64,000 nucleotides of DNA from Rebecca billardiae RCC1528 (lineage: Eukaryota > Haptophyta), in contig OZ251226.1 of the NCBI GenBank assembly GCA_965240325.2, positions 1,612,001-1,676,000 on the forward strand. Direction: 5' to 3'. Shown one piece after another: positions 43,328-56,990 of the stretch. How positions within the stretch are numbered: the stretch's first letter is position 1; each line of letters starts with the position of its first letter. Below the pieces are notes generated by a model that ran no database searches, was not told the DNA's origin, and saw nothing but the letters and a program-made list of their open reading frames with translations. The position numbers were made by a program, and so were the translations under genes.

Positions 43328-44646
43328 ATGTCCGTCCTCACCCTCGCCGGCGGCGGCCGCCCGCGTGCCGCCGCCGCCGCGGCTCCGCGGCTTGCTGGCG
43401 ACCGGACTGCACGGGTGATGCGACCGGACGCGCCGATGCTGCGCGCGTACGGGGTGGCGCAGCTGCTGCTCGAGGTGATCGCGCACTATGCGCTCGACCC
43501 CGCCGAGCCCGCCGCATGCGCCACCCTCTCCGCAGGCTGCGTCGCAAATCTGACCTATCCGGTCGACAGGCGTCTGCACTCGGACCGCGCGGCGGTGCGG
43601 CGCGAGGCCGAGCGCGGGAGCCTGGGCGGCGGCGGGCGCGCGGCGGGGCATGTGCTGCCCGAGAGGCTGGCGCACTCGCCCAGCGCCGCCGCGCACACCG
43701 CCGCCGACCTCGCGCGCACGACCTCCGTCAACTCCTCCGTCAGCGGCGGAGAGCGCGTCGCGTCGCTGCCCACGCGGCTGGTCGCTGCCGCCCAGCCGGT
43801 TCGTCATCCGAGCGCAGTCGCCCGGCGGCGGCGGGGCGGATCGGAGGCGGCGGCGTCGGAGGGCGGCGTCGGAGGGCGGCGTCGGAGGGCGGCGTCGGAG
43901 GGCGGCGTCGGAGGGCGGAGCGGAGGGCGGCGGCGCGCCGCCGCCGCCGCCCGACGGGCTGCCGCGATCGCCGCTCGCCGCCGCGATCGCCGCCGCCGAC
44001 GGCAGCGGCGGCGCGCGGGCGCCCGCAGCGCGCGCCGGGCCGGTCGCCGCCTGGGTGGTGGGACCGCCGCTGGGGGGCGGGGCGGGCGGAGGAGATGGCG
44101 GTGGCGAAGGAGGACGCGGTGGTGGACGTGGACGTCACGCAGTCCGGGCTGCACTGGCTCATCCACCTCCTCTCCGCACTCGACCCGCCGCCGTCACCGA
44201 CGGCGCAGCAGCTGGCGGCGGCGCGACGGACGGTGGCGGGCGCGGCCGCGGCCGAAGCGGGCGCGCGCCGCGCGCGCCGCTGCGGCGGCGTGGAGCGGCG
44301 GGAGCTGAGCGGCGCGCTGCTGCACACGCAGTCACGCTGCAGCGCAGCTGGCGGCGGCGCGACGGACGGTGGCGGGCGCGGCCGCGGCCGAGGCGGGCGC
44401 GCGCCGCGCGCGCCGCTGCGGCGGCGTGGAGCGGCGGGAGCTGAGCGGCGCGCTGCTGCACACGCAGTCACGCTGCGCTTAACGTGCTGCAGGACGCTGT
44501 GCGAGCGCGCCACCGCCGACGCCGTCGCGCCGCCGCTGCCCCCGCCGCACCGGCACCGTCCGACTGTCCGACCGTGTCGTCACAAGCCGCGGCTGCTGCT
44601 CACATTCACAAGCTGCGTGATCGGTGACTCTGAGTCTGAGCACTAG
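43328..44646 (+). pseudogene. Low-complexity, coding-like debris with tandem duplication
   Basis: Two pieces look genuinely protein-like: APMLRAYGVAQLLLEVIAHY (about 43433-43550) and VDVTQSGLHWLIHLLSALDP (about 44120-44190). They are separated by Gly/Arg-rich GGCGTCGGAGGGC repeats at about 43850-43925. Reading frames change between them. A 133-bp segment is duplicated at 44208-44340 and 44344-44476. Not recognised; possibly captured fragments, because a Helitron2-like right end follows at 44709. Confidence 0.35.
44208..44476. repeat. 133-bp tandem duplication
   Basis: The segment starting GCAGCTGGCGGCGGCGCGAC and ending CAGTCACGCTGC occurs at 44208-44340 and 44344-44476 with a single visible substitution. 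Confidence 0.85.
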
Positions 44647-44652
44647 CCACTA

Positions 44653-44709
44653 GGGCCGTGCGCCCTCAACTTCGTTGTTCACTACCCGAAGATCGGCGTA
44701 GCCGATCAT
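44653..44709 (+). mobile_element. Helitron2-like right end with variant hairpin (copy E)
   Basis: CCCTCAACTTCGTTGTTC then GATCGGC-GTA-GCCGATC (44691-44707) then AT. It aligns with the right ends of copies B and D (CCCCCAACTGCGTTGGTTC..., hairpin, AT), but the hairpin stem differs on both sides in a way that keeps pairing. No matching left end was found, so the element's extent is unknown. Confidence 0.5.
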
Positions 44710-45040
44710 AATATATATATATATATATATTAGCTTACTGCATGCTGCTGACTATTTACAGCCTGATGTCGTCATTATATATTCTACTACTGTAAGCAGA
44801 GCTAGCTAGCGCCGGCACTCATCGAGTGACGAGTGCTCCGCGCGACATCCCGATTACCGTCCGAATCAACGCCGCTGGTAACTTATTTCTTACGCGGAGT
44901 GTGAACCGCCAGGGGTCCGGGGTGACTGACGCTGCAACTTGTGCTGCTCCTGCCCTTGAAGCTGGTCAAAGCCAATTCAACCAGCAAACACAACGCACAT
45001 CCACAGCTGCGAGTGAGCGTGCCAGAGAGAGGGCGCCCGC

Positions 45041-45526
45041 TCAACCTCCCTTTGCAGCTGCGGCGCGCGCTGTCTCGTTCAGCGTGCGCATTGTCTCCCA
45101 TCGCTCGTTCAGCTCTGCTGAACGACTGGTCGCTAGTCGCGTCACCTCGTCCCGGTGGCCGGTGAAGTTGGCCGAGTAAGTGGAGTCCCATGGCGTGGTC
45201 AACTTGGATGCTCGCTCGTTGACGGGCAGGAACGTACTCTGCGAGAAAGCCTCGCGCATGCGAGGCCGATGCCCAATGTACCCAACAATTGGCTCGTTGC
45301 GTGTCTCGCGCCGCGACGGTTTCACCCATGGGTATGGTTGCGAGAGGGTCGGGTGGTCTGGTGGTGGGTCCATCTTGCCAGTGACGACAGCGTTGTACAC
45401 GGGCCCGGGTATCGGCGGCTGAGGGGCCCTGCGGGCAGGCCGATCGAACGCGGCAATACGCTCGGCAATGTGCTGGTTGTCACGATTGATGCGGAACATG
45501 GCTGCCCATGCTGTTTGCGACGACAT
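45041..45526 (-). CDS. Putative axonemal/flagellar microtubule inner protein-like
   Basis: 161 aa, ATG 45526 (an upstream TTG at 45541 is unlikely as a start) to TGA 45041. Contains PIVGYIGHRPRMREAFSQST and TYSANFTGHRDE. The pattern Gly-Tyr-x-Gly-x-x-Pro followed by a Ser/Thr-rich turn recalls the short repeats of FAM166/CIMIP-type and other microtubule inner proteins of cilia. Composition and codon use are ordinary, unlike the debris on either side. Frames upstream (45540-45924, minus) look weakly coding but are broken, so the gene could be the 3' exon of something longer. The assignment is tentative. Confidence 0.45.
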   Translation of the reverse strand: MSSQTAWAAMFRINRDNQHIAERIAAFDRPARRAPQPPIPGPVYNAVVTGKMDPPPDHPTLSQPYPWVKPSRRETRNEPIVGYIGHRPRMREAFSQSTFLPVNERASKLTTPWDSTYSANFTGHRDEVTRLATSRSAELNERWETMRTLNETARAAAAKGG

Positions 45527-45817
45527 GGCTTCGAAGGGCAACGAGGCAAAGCAGTCGACACGCTCCTACGTGTACGCGGAAGCCGCACGAGTGGCAAGGT
45601 GGGCGTCTGCAATCCGAACTCGCACGGTCTGCAGAGAGCACCTCGTCCACCCGCACCTTGCTGAATGCGTTGCTGGCGAGGCGGTGCTCGGTCGTGCCGT
45701 GAGCCCGTAACGTCTTCGTCAGCAGGGAAATGAAGCAGATATTCCGCGCAGGAAAACCGCCGCGCCGGCCACTGGCGAGGCAGGGCCGCCCTCCATCGTG
45801 ACCGCTGAGCAAGGTCA

Positions 45818-46021
45818 ATGTTCGTTCTGCCGCTGAGTGCCGATTGCACCGCGGTGTTGCCGCCGTCCACCAACGGCAACGCGTGGCGGCCGCTAGCACC
45901 TATCGACGAGGAAGAGCTGATCAATCGACTTGAAGCGGACTACGCGCAATTGGTACGCGCGGGGGATACTGATGTGATCTTCTCGGCCCGAACACTACGG
46001 CCGCGTGCTTGTGGTGATTGA
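45818..46021 (+). CDS. Short open frame, unrecognised
   Basis: ATG 45818, 67 aa (LAPIDEEELINRLEADYAQL in the middle) with balanced composition. May belong with the acidic frame at 46092-46253; an intron joining them in frame was not found. Unknown function. Confidence 0.25.
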   Translation: MFVLPLSADCTAVLPPSTNGNAWRPLAPIDEEELINRLEADYAQLVRAGDTDVIFSARTLRPRACGD

Positions 46022-46091
46022 AGCTCAGTGCTGTGTCCCCCACCCATCCCCGCCCATCCCCATCATTGCCACGCTTCTGTAGCTTACCAGT

Positions 46092-46253
46092 ATGCACGTC
46101 TCCGACATACCAGTCATCGGCGTCGTCAGTCCTCGAGCAGCCAACGACCCCGACGATGCTGATTTGGATGATGACGTGGAGGAGGAAGAAGAGCTGGATG
46201 ATCCCCACGACACGGACGGCGAGGAATTCGAAACGGACGAAGCCATGAGCTGA
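46092..46253 (+). CDS. Short acidic open frame, unrecognised
   Basis: ATG 46092 to TGA 46251-46253, 53 aa, strongly acidic (DDADLDDDVEEEEELDDPHD). Resembles an acidic protein tail rather than a full protein, so it may be the last exon of a gene whose other exons are lost or unrecognised. Confidence 0.25.
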   Translation: MHVSDIPVIGVVSPRAANDPDDADLDDDVEEEEELDDPHDTDGEEFETDEAMS

Positions 46254-47464
46254 TCCAAAACGACGTTGCCCATTGCGCGTCGATAAATGTGATCCCGAAA
46301 AAGGCAACAGGCTTGCAAAACGTTCCGTGAATGGGCGCCGTGACTCCCGCGGACTGAGTCCGGCGACCCGCCGGTCCGGGCGCGATCCAGTCAGGTCGGA
46401 ACGCGATACGCCTTAGTACCGCATTCGGGATTCCGGAACCGTTGCTGACTTGCAGTCCCACCCCTGCCTGCTACTATCTATGTAGCCAATCGGGCGTAGG
46501 AGCAGACTACAGCTCGGTGGGCTCCGGGACACGCCCTAAGCTACTGGCGAAGGCGTAGTGACTAGTGTAGCCTGTAGGTAGACGGCACGGTCTCACAGTC
46601 TGCCGTGGCTGCGGCTGCGGCCCTGCCGGCCGGCGCCAGCGGCGCCAGCGGCGGCGCGGTGGCCGGCGGCAGCGGCGGGGCGGCGGCCGGCGCCCCCCCA
46701 CCTGATCCGACGGGAGACCGCAGGCTTGCCCTGATCGTGCGCGGCAACCGCGTCGCGCCGTGGCACCAGTGCCGCCGCCAAGCTCGGCGTGCAGCTGAGC
46801 CAGCTGAGCGCAGCGCTCTGCGCGCGCGCGCCCTCGGCCGCGGCGGCGCTGCCGCTGCCGCTGCCGCCGCTTCCGGATGGGTTCGCGGGTGGCGCCGCCG
46901 CCGATGGCCCGGACGCGTGCGGACTGCGCGCGCACTATGCGGCCGCGCACGGCGCACCGCTGTCGCCGCCGGCCTCGCCCGGCACGGGCGGCGCAGCGGG
47001 TCGGTCGGCGGGTGGCGCGGCCGCGCCGGCTGGCGGCGCCGGGGCGACAGCGGGCGCGGGCGGCGCCGGCGGGGGCTCCGCTGCCGCGGTGGTGGCGGGG
47101 CCGGCGGCGGATTCGCCGATTCGTCAGACGGACCGCGAGAGCCACGCGGTGGTGAGGGCGGCAGGCGACGCCGTCGACAGCGCGGCGCGCTCGCCGAGCG
47201 AGCCGCTCACGCGCCGCCTCCTCCCCACGGGCGCGTGCTACCCCGGCGCTGCTTCCCGCGTGCTGGCCGGCATGGCGCCGGGAGCCGCGCAGCCGGCGGC
47301 GCCGGCGGCGCGCGGTGCCCCGGGCGGCGCGTGGCGCGAGCGCGCTCGGCGAGGCGAGCTTCCTCGTCGCGGGCGAGGGCGGCGTCGGCGCGGCGGCGTG
47401 AGACGCCGCGCCCACCGCAGCGCGGCAGCATGGCGGCCGGCGTGGAGGCCGGCCCAAGGGCCAC
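46254..47464. other. GC-rich region, no gene assigned
   Basis: 46600-47460 is Ala/Gly/Pro-rich in every open frame. The plus strand 46789-47400 is the most protein-like (DSPIRQTDRESHAVVRAAGD) and could be an upstream, decayed part of the helicase-like pseudogene at 47465. Confidence 0.3.
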
Positions 47465-47849
47465 CTGTTGACTTCCGAGATCTATGCGGCCGCGCACGCA
47501 GTTGTCGCGCTGCTGCCAGTCTTGCTCGGCTGTGACGTCGCCGAGGTGGGCGTGGAGTGCCCGCAGCGGTACGGCCGCGTGCCGCTCCGGCTGCTGTTCT
47601 ACGACAAGGCGCGCGGTGGCTCTGGCGTGAGCGCCGATATCCACGCGAGATCGCCCGCGCTGCACGAGGCCGCGCGCGCGCACGTGCACGCGTGCAGTTG
47701 CACCAACGGAGCCCTGCGTGCTCTGCACGCACTCGGCGGGCTGCACCGAGTACAACGCGCGGCAGAACAAGGCCGCCGCGCTCCGCCTCCTCGACGCGCT
47801 GCTGGACGAGCAGCGGGCCGAGGGCGCGGGGGACGCCCCACCGAGCTGA
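47465..47849 (+). pseudogene. C-terminal remnant of a HRQ1/MrfA-type DEAD/H helicase (DUF1998-like)
   Basis: Frame 1 reads TSEIYAAAHAVVALLPVLLG, then VPLRLLFYDKARGGSGVSAD and HEAARAHVHACSCTNG. A 1-nt shift near 47715 moves to the frame reading CVLCTHSAGCTEYNAR, then QNKAAALRLLDALLDEQ, and TGA 47847-47849. This order (a HALWHALL-like helix, LFYD..GGSG, paired Cys motif, Cys-x-Glu-x-Asn, helix of Ala/Leu) is that of the C-terminal Zn-binding domain of Hrq1/RecQ4-related and bacterial MrfA helicases. The frameshift inside the Cys motif and the absence of a helicase core upstream argue for a dead fragment. Confidence 0.55.
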
Positions 47850-48473
47850 GACGACGACGACTCCGCCGTCTTCGCCAGTCCGCATCCGGAGCCGGAGGCG
47901 CGGCACTCGTCTGATCGTCGGGCTCGTGCGCATAATCACAGTTGCGCGCGGCGTGAAGCATGCGCGCTCAGTCAATAATGTCGTTGTCGCCGTCACTCGG
48001 CGTCGGTCGTGGGGTCTGGGTGCCGGGACACCGGGACAGGCTCTCGGGCGGTGCCAGTATGCTCGTTGAGCTCGACGCCAAGCTGCGCGGGTCGTCAGCA
48101 GTTGTGGTCAGTCTGATGATGATGATGTCATCAGACTGCTGAGAACTTAGACGAGAAGTACTGCTGCCGACGACGCTAGCTCTAGCTGCTGCACTCGCAG
48201 TAAAAGATAGCAGGCGGGCGTAAACTGCTATGTTCTAGATCGACAGATGCTGACAGAGGCAGATGCTGACAGAGGCAAGACAAGACGCACGTCGCATGCA
48301 TGGCAGCCAACCGATTGGGCCCGCCCTCGCCGTCATGGCCATGGGGGGAGTCTAGCTTGCGGAGACCGGACGGGCGCGAGAACGCGCTTCGAAGTCGTGG
48401 TGAGCGATCGCCTCCACGCGCGGGCGGGCAAATAAAGGTGGGCGCGCTGATGCTCTGCGGCAAGAGACACATC
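47850..48473. other. Intergenic, no gene supported
   Basis: Contains a run of GATGATGATG near 48115 and a 15-bp direct repeat (CAGATGCTGACAGAGG) at about 48244-48275. No gene seen. Confidence 0.4.
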
Positions 48474-51400
48474 TTAGACGCGGGCACCGCCCAGCCACGC
48501 CGGCCACGCCGAGGCCGACGTCGCCGGCTTGTCCTTGGCGCCCGCGTCGGTCTTCACCTCCACCGGCGCGGCCGGAGGGGCCGTGTGCGCGGCGGGCGGA
48601 GGCGTGCTCTCCGCGCGGCCGCAGCCGGGCATGGTGGAGAGGTGTGCGAGGAGGCACGGCATGAGCACGACGCCGTGAAGCACGCCGAGAAGCACGACGA
48701 ACGCGAGCATTGCAAAGAAGGTGCGGAACGCGACGCTCGACGCGAACGCGAGCACAAAGATGCCTGGCGAGCGGGCGGAGGCGGCGGGGGTGGCGCAGGG
48801 GTTGGTGCGTGTGGGCCCGGCCACTCGGCCGCGCCGCCGCGCGCGCCGCGCGCGCCGGGTGCGCCGCGCACCGAGGATGGTCGCCCAGCCGCCCTTGATG
48901 ACCGAGACGGCGACGGCGACGAGCGAGAACGAGGCCGCCTCGTGGTTGGCGGCGCGGCCGACCGCGCCGCGCTGCGTGGCCCCGAGGAGCGCGATCTCGT
49001 ACGTGGAGCCGATGGGCGCGACGTAGTAGACGCTCAGCGCCGCGCTCAGCACGATGTTCACAAACGCGACGGGGTTGAGCCGGATGTCGGCGGCGATCAT
49101 GGCGCCTGGTGCGAGCGCGGCGCAACGCGCCGCGTGAGCGCGTGCGCGCGAACCAGTCGTCAGCGGCGCGCACCGCGGCTGGGCGCGCAGGGGGCGGGCA
49201 GGAGGGCGGCGGCGGTGCGCTGGTGGTGGACGCGCGCGGCGAGGCGCACCGGCGAGGAGAACGGTCGACGAGAAGACACACAGCGTCGTGAAGAGCGCGA
49301 CGAGCGGCGGCGCGAACACGAGCATGAGCACGAGCACGGCGCCGATCGCGCCGACGATGTTCGCGGAGACGTGCCGCCAGATCGCCGCCGCGCCCTCCTC
49401 GACGAGGTACGACTCGTGGAAGACGAAGCCGGCGTCGAGGTCGCGGCGGCGCATCTGCGACTCGAGTCGGTCGCGCTGGCGGAGCGCGTGGAGCGGCTCG
49501 CCGCTCGGCGCCGACTTGTAGAGCAGGGCGTAGCGCTCCGTGAGCGGCTCCTTGCACTCGTCGTCGTCATCGCACACCACGTCATCGAGGTAGCGCGTGT
49601 TGTCCTGGAGCCACTCGCCGAGCCCGTTGGTGAACTTGTGCGCGTTGTACTTGGTGCCGTCGTTGCGCGCGGAGTCGCGCGCCTGCAGCTCCTTCTTCCA
49701 GATCACGTGCCAGCGGTCGAAGCCGTACGTGACGAACGGCTCGTCCTGCATCGCGTCTAGCGCCTTGTCGAGCCGCGTGCGCACGTCGAGCGAGCGGATC
49801 GACTCGTTGCGCAGCACCACGCTCGCGTGCACCAGCGGCCCGCCGAAGCTCTCGCTCTCGACGCGCAGCGCGGTCGCTACGTACGAATCGTCAGGGAGCA
49901 CGTCGGTCTCCGGCAGCCCGAGGTGGAGCCGGGGCAGCGCCGAGAGCGTGAGGGCGTTCAGCACGATGAAGATGGCGATCACGAGCGCCGACACCCACGG
50001 CGTGAGCAGCGCCGGCGCGTACCGCTCGTGCACGAAGCGGCCGACGGGCCCCGTCACGACGGCGTCCACGTCGCGCTCGAGCGCGGCGCGGCGCCGCGCG
50101 GCGAGCACGGGCGCGCCGCTGTCGGCGGGAGGCGCCTGCGCCGCCTTGGCCGCGCCGTCGTCGCCCGCCTCCTCCTGGCCCGTCACGCACGGGAGCGCCG
50201 ACCAGCGCGACGCGCGCATCCGCTTCTCGTCCAGCACGAGGAGGGAGAGGAAGAAGGACGCGGTGGCGAGGAGCGACATGGCGAAGCACGACGCCGCGTA
50301 CGCGCAGAAGTAGGACACGCCGGGGGTGTCGACCGTCGAGCCGATCACGCACGCGGCCACGCTCGTCAGCGTCGTCAGCAGGATGGCCGGGGCCGAGCTG
50401 CCGAAGGCGCGCTCGACGCGCTGCTCGAGCGCGTGCGTCGGGTCCTCCGCGTCGAGCGCGCTCACGATGGCGACCAGCGCGTCCACGCTCACGCCGAGCA
50501 GCGCGAGTGGCAGCACCGGCGTGATTGTCGTCAGCGGCACACCCGCGAGCGCGGCGATGCCGAAGCCGGCGCCGAGCGCGAGCGCGACATGGAGCACCGA
50601 GGCGACGCCGAGGAGCAGGCGCGACTTGACGCACGAGTTGAGACTGCCCAGCGTGACGACGAGGTAGAAGAGCGCGATCCCCAGCCCGATCGCGAAGAGC
50701 GGCAGGTCGCCGAGCACCGCCCGCTCCGTCTCCGCGAGGTGCGCGCCCGGCGACACGTGGCTGATCTCGACCCAGCGCTTGTTGACGACGGCGTCGATGC
50801 CCGCGTGCCAGCTCGACTCGAACGCCGCCGCGTCGCCGTCCGTGCCCTCGAGCTCGTACACGAGCATCACGCCGTCCGCGCGCTCGACCTCCTTGTTCGC
50901 GCCCTTGCCGTCGAAGCGCGGCTCTCCCGCGTAGATGTCGACGTTGTACCCCGAGTGGTGCATCGCGCTCACGTCGTCCAGGATGTCGTGCCGGCGCTCC
51001 TCGAGGGTGTTCACGTCGTAGTTCCAGAGGCGGAGGAAGTTCTGCGACGCGCACTCCGTGTCGCGCTTGTGCTTGTGGCAAACGTGCTTCCAGCGCAGCC
51101 GGCGGCTGCCCGTGTCGACGTTGCACTGGGAGACCGTCCACTCGTGCGCCTTGATCAGCTCGCGCAGAGCCTCGACCTCGAAGATGTTGCCGCCGCGCGG
51201 GCGGCGCGCGTACAGCACGAGCTGGTTGCGCTCACCGTACTGCTCCTTGACGTACTCCCAGTTCTCGTACGCGGGCGAGGACGTGGGGCTCCACAGGTGG
51301 TTGGCTCGGAACTCGTGCGTCCTGCTCGGTAGCCGCGCGCGCACGCGAGCAGGGGGGGGCGGCGGGAGAGGGAGGCGGGAGGGAGTCGGCAGCGGGCGCG

Positions 51401-51866
51401 GGGGACGCGCGTGTGAGTACAGTGGGCGTCACGTGCTGGGGCGGGGGTCGCCCCCGGCCCGTTTCGCGCGCGCGCGCGCGCGCGCGCACATCGTGAGGTT
51501 GCCGAGAAAGAGGCCCGCAAAAACGACGAGCGAGCACAGGAGCACCTTGAGGGGATGCCGAGCGGTCAAACCGCCCCACTTGCCGGAGTAGAGCTCAATG
51601 TTCTCGTTGAGGCGCTGGCGCGCGTTCGAGACGCGCGCCCATGCGTCCTGGGCGGCGATGGTCATGTCGGGGTCGTCGCCGGAGAAAGCGGTGGTCGGTG
51701 GACGGGACTTGATCGCGGCGTGCGCTTTGGCCAACTGCTGCTCGCTTTGTTGATCTTTTACGACGCGGATTCTTCGTGATTGCCGCGCGCCATTTGATGT
51801 CCGCCAATTACATTCTGTGGTCTTGTAATCCGCTTGAAAATCGGCTGATGACTCGGGAGCTTGCAT
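48474..51866 (-). CDS. Patched/NPC1-like RND-family membrane protein
   Basis: Join on the minus strand of 51866-51490, 51321-49250, 49105-48872 and 48763-48474, giving 990 aa. Introns are 168, 144 and 108 nt, all GTGCG...CAG; intron 1 begins with a long GCGCGC run. The first membrane helix (VLLCSLVVFAGLFLGNLT) precedes a large extracytosolic loop starting HEFRANHLWSPTSSPAYENW, typical of Patched-related proteins. Next comes a first block of about five helices forming a sterol-sensing-like domain (LLGVSVDALVAIVSALD, ILLTTLTSVAACVIGS). A second large loop and a second helix block (FVNIVLSAALSVYYVAPIG, FVLAFASSVAFRTFFAMLAF) follow. The start codon ATG 51866 is preferred over a non-ATG upstream. 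These proteins move lipids or sterols, or regulate their signalling, driven by ion gradients. The substrate cannot be told here. Confidence 0.87.
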
Positions 51867-55178
<3,312 letters not shown>

Positions 55179-56990
55179 TCAGCTGAGACGTGGACTCCGA
55201 CGACGACCCGCCCGGGCGGCTTCACGCATGTCGAGTGCACGAAGACTGCCCAGCGTAGCCGACACGAACGTGCGAAGCCGTGCAAAGCCGTCGCGCTCGT
55301 CAGCAGCACACGGCGAGACTGGCATCGCATCACCTGGCACGTTGCCATCGAAAAGGCCACCACCCGTCTTGACGTCACGTCCAGCCCGGCCGCGTCGCCT
55401 GGCCGCTGTTTGTGAGCAGGCTCTTGGCTCCGACGTCCTGTAGGTCATGGCCTGGGCGACACGCCTTAGGCCGATGCGCAAGTCGTGCACGCGTGTGGGT
55501 TGCATCGCGACCACACTGCGCACCCAGGAGCCGTTGCTCGCTGCCATCCCCTCCGTCTCGAGGTCGATCGTGACAGAGAACTGCGAGTAGTCTTCCAGCA
55601 GACCTGGATATCGATCGGCCGGCGTGCCCGAGAGCCGGCGGATGAGCTCGTTGTCTGTACTTCTCGCCGAGGGGTGCTCGGCCCGCCATGCGAGCCGGGC
55701 AGGAGGCTCATACTCACCGCTCGGCAGCCGCTTCTGGAACCGCTCGTTGAGCCCGTTGAAGAGCACGGGGATGCAGCCCGCCAGTGCGGCAGAGTAGAAT
55801 TCCGATCGGTCGGGCGTGTCGCCTGCGGGCTCTGCGCAGAAGGTGGAGCGCACGAGGTTCCTCCACATCGCATCGTGCGCCATGCACGCAGCCTCGTACC
55901 CGCGACGGCAGATGCGGCATCGACCAGCGGTAGTGCACCTCGCGCCCGCTTGGGCCAAGGCTGCGAGGATGTCGATCCTCTGCGCGACCGGATGCCGCGC
56001 TCTGAGGCCGACGTCGACCATTAGGAGAATGGGGCGCACGGCGGCGGCGTATGTCCCCTGGGGGGTGAGCCAATCGACAGGCGGGGAGTACAGCCCCGTC
56101 GGGTAGGGGAGGGGGAGCAGCATCGGCGCTTTTGAGATGGTCTTCACCCACCGCGAGTGGGCCGAGGCCGGCTTGTAGCGAGCGCGCAGCTGGTCAGCAG
56201 GAGCTGCGTTCAGGCCCCGGCTCCACTGGAGGGGAAGGAAGACATGCGTGCCGATCGAGGTAATGAGCACGCGACGGCGGAACGCGACGGGCTGTTGCTC
56301 CGCCAGCACCCTGAGCACAGCCAGGTGCAGCGTGACGACGAACGGCATGTGCAGCACGACGAGCTTGACGCGCGGATGGTGGGCCACTGCCGTGCGCACG
56401 TGGTCCCAGAACTGCTTGATGGCCACGCTGTCGAGCAGCAGCGCGCCTGAGAGCGTGAAGCCGCGCGCGAGCTCGCAGTGCAAGAACGACGACGGCACGA
56501 CGAGCACATCCGCGTGGCAAGAGCCAGCGACGCTGAGGTCGCACACAGCGCTCGTCTCGAGCCAGCGTGCCAGCAGCACGCGCTCGAGCGCAAACTGGTC
56601 GAATCGGAGCCTCTGGGAGACCTTCGCCTTGCGCCCGCCAGCGAGCACGAGCTCGTGTCGACGCTCGGGGTGGAAGCAGAATCGTGCAGGGGCGTCCTTC
56701 GCCGAAACAAATCCTCTGTCATCATCGCCTGCGCACACGGGCGTGCCGTACATGGACGCCATCGAGAGGTTCAGCTCGTGCAGCCCTTGGGTCGCGTTGC
56801 AAAAGCCGAACAGGTCGGCCACCGCGACGTCATAGCTCACGACTGTGATGGGCAGCAGCGCAGCGAACATCGACATGGATGGCATCATTGTGACGGCGCG
56901 CTTGGCGCCGTAGCACCCCTTCATGCCAGCAACCCTCCTGCCGACCGCCTCAACACGCCCGCGGCCCGATGCTGATGTCTTCGGCGCCAT
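55179..56990 (-). CDS. Exostosin-family (GT47) glycosyltransferase
   Basis: 603 aa, ATG 56990, no introns needed. A hydrophobic segment near residues 35-58 (SMSMFAALLPITVVSYDVAV) may anchor it in the Golgi. The GT47 signature is at about 387-417: RSTFCAEPAGDTPDRSEFYS then AALAGCIPVLFN, the nucleotide-sugar-binding pattern of exostosins. Upstream, DVLVVPSSFLHCELARGF and VKLVVLHMPFVVTLHL fit the first Rossmann-like half. In other organisms GT47 enzymes build heparan sulfate, xyloglucan, pectin or xylan; an alga would use one for cell-surface or scale polysaccharide. The last ~90 residues are Arg-rich and divergent, so the true stop could lie earlier if an intron is present. Linkage and sugar are unknown. 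Confidence 0.82.
   Translation of the reverse strand: MAPKTSASGRGRVEAVGRRVAGMKGCYGAKRAVTMMPSMSMFAALLPITVVSYDVAVADLFGFCNATQGLHELNLSMASMYGTPVCAGDDDRGFVSAKDAPARFCFHPERRHELVLAGGRKAKVSQRLRFDQFALERVLLARWLETSAVCDLSVAGSCHADVLVVPSSFLHCELARGFTLSGALLLDSVAIKQFWDHVRTAVAHHPRVKLVVLHMPFVVTLHLAVLRVLAEQQPVAFRRRVLITSIGTHVFLPLQWSRGLNAAPADQLRARYKPASAHSRWVKTISKAPMLLPLPYPTGLYSPPVDWLTPQGTYAAAVRPILLMVDVGLRARHPVAQRIDILAALAQAGARCTTAGRCRICRRGYEAACMAHDAMWRNLVRSTFCAEPAGDTPDRSEFYSAALAGCIPVLFNGLNERFQKRLPSGEYEPPARLAWRAEHPSARSTDNELIRRLSGTPADRYPGLLEDYSQFSVTIDLETEGMAASNGSWVRSVVAMQPTRVHDLRIGLRRVAQAMTYRTSEPRACSQTAARRRGRAGRDVKTGGGLFDGNVPGDAMPVSPCAADERDGFARLRTFVSATLGSLRALDMREAARAGRRRSPRLS

Noticed and set aside
43804-44166. Arg/Pro-rich protein from GGCGTCGGAGGGC repeats
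   Set aside because: Short tandem GC repeats translate to this in several frames; no real protein pattern.
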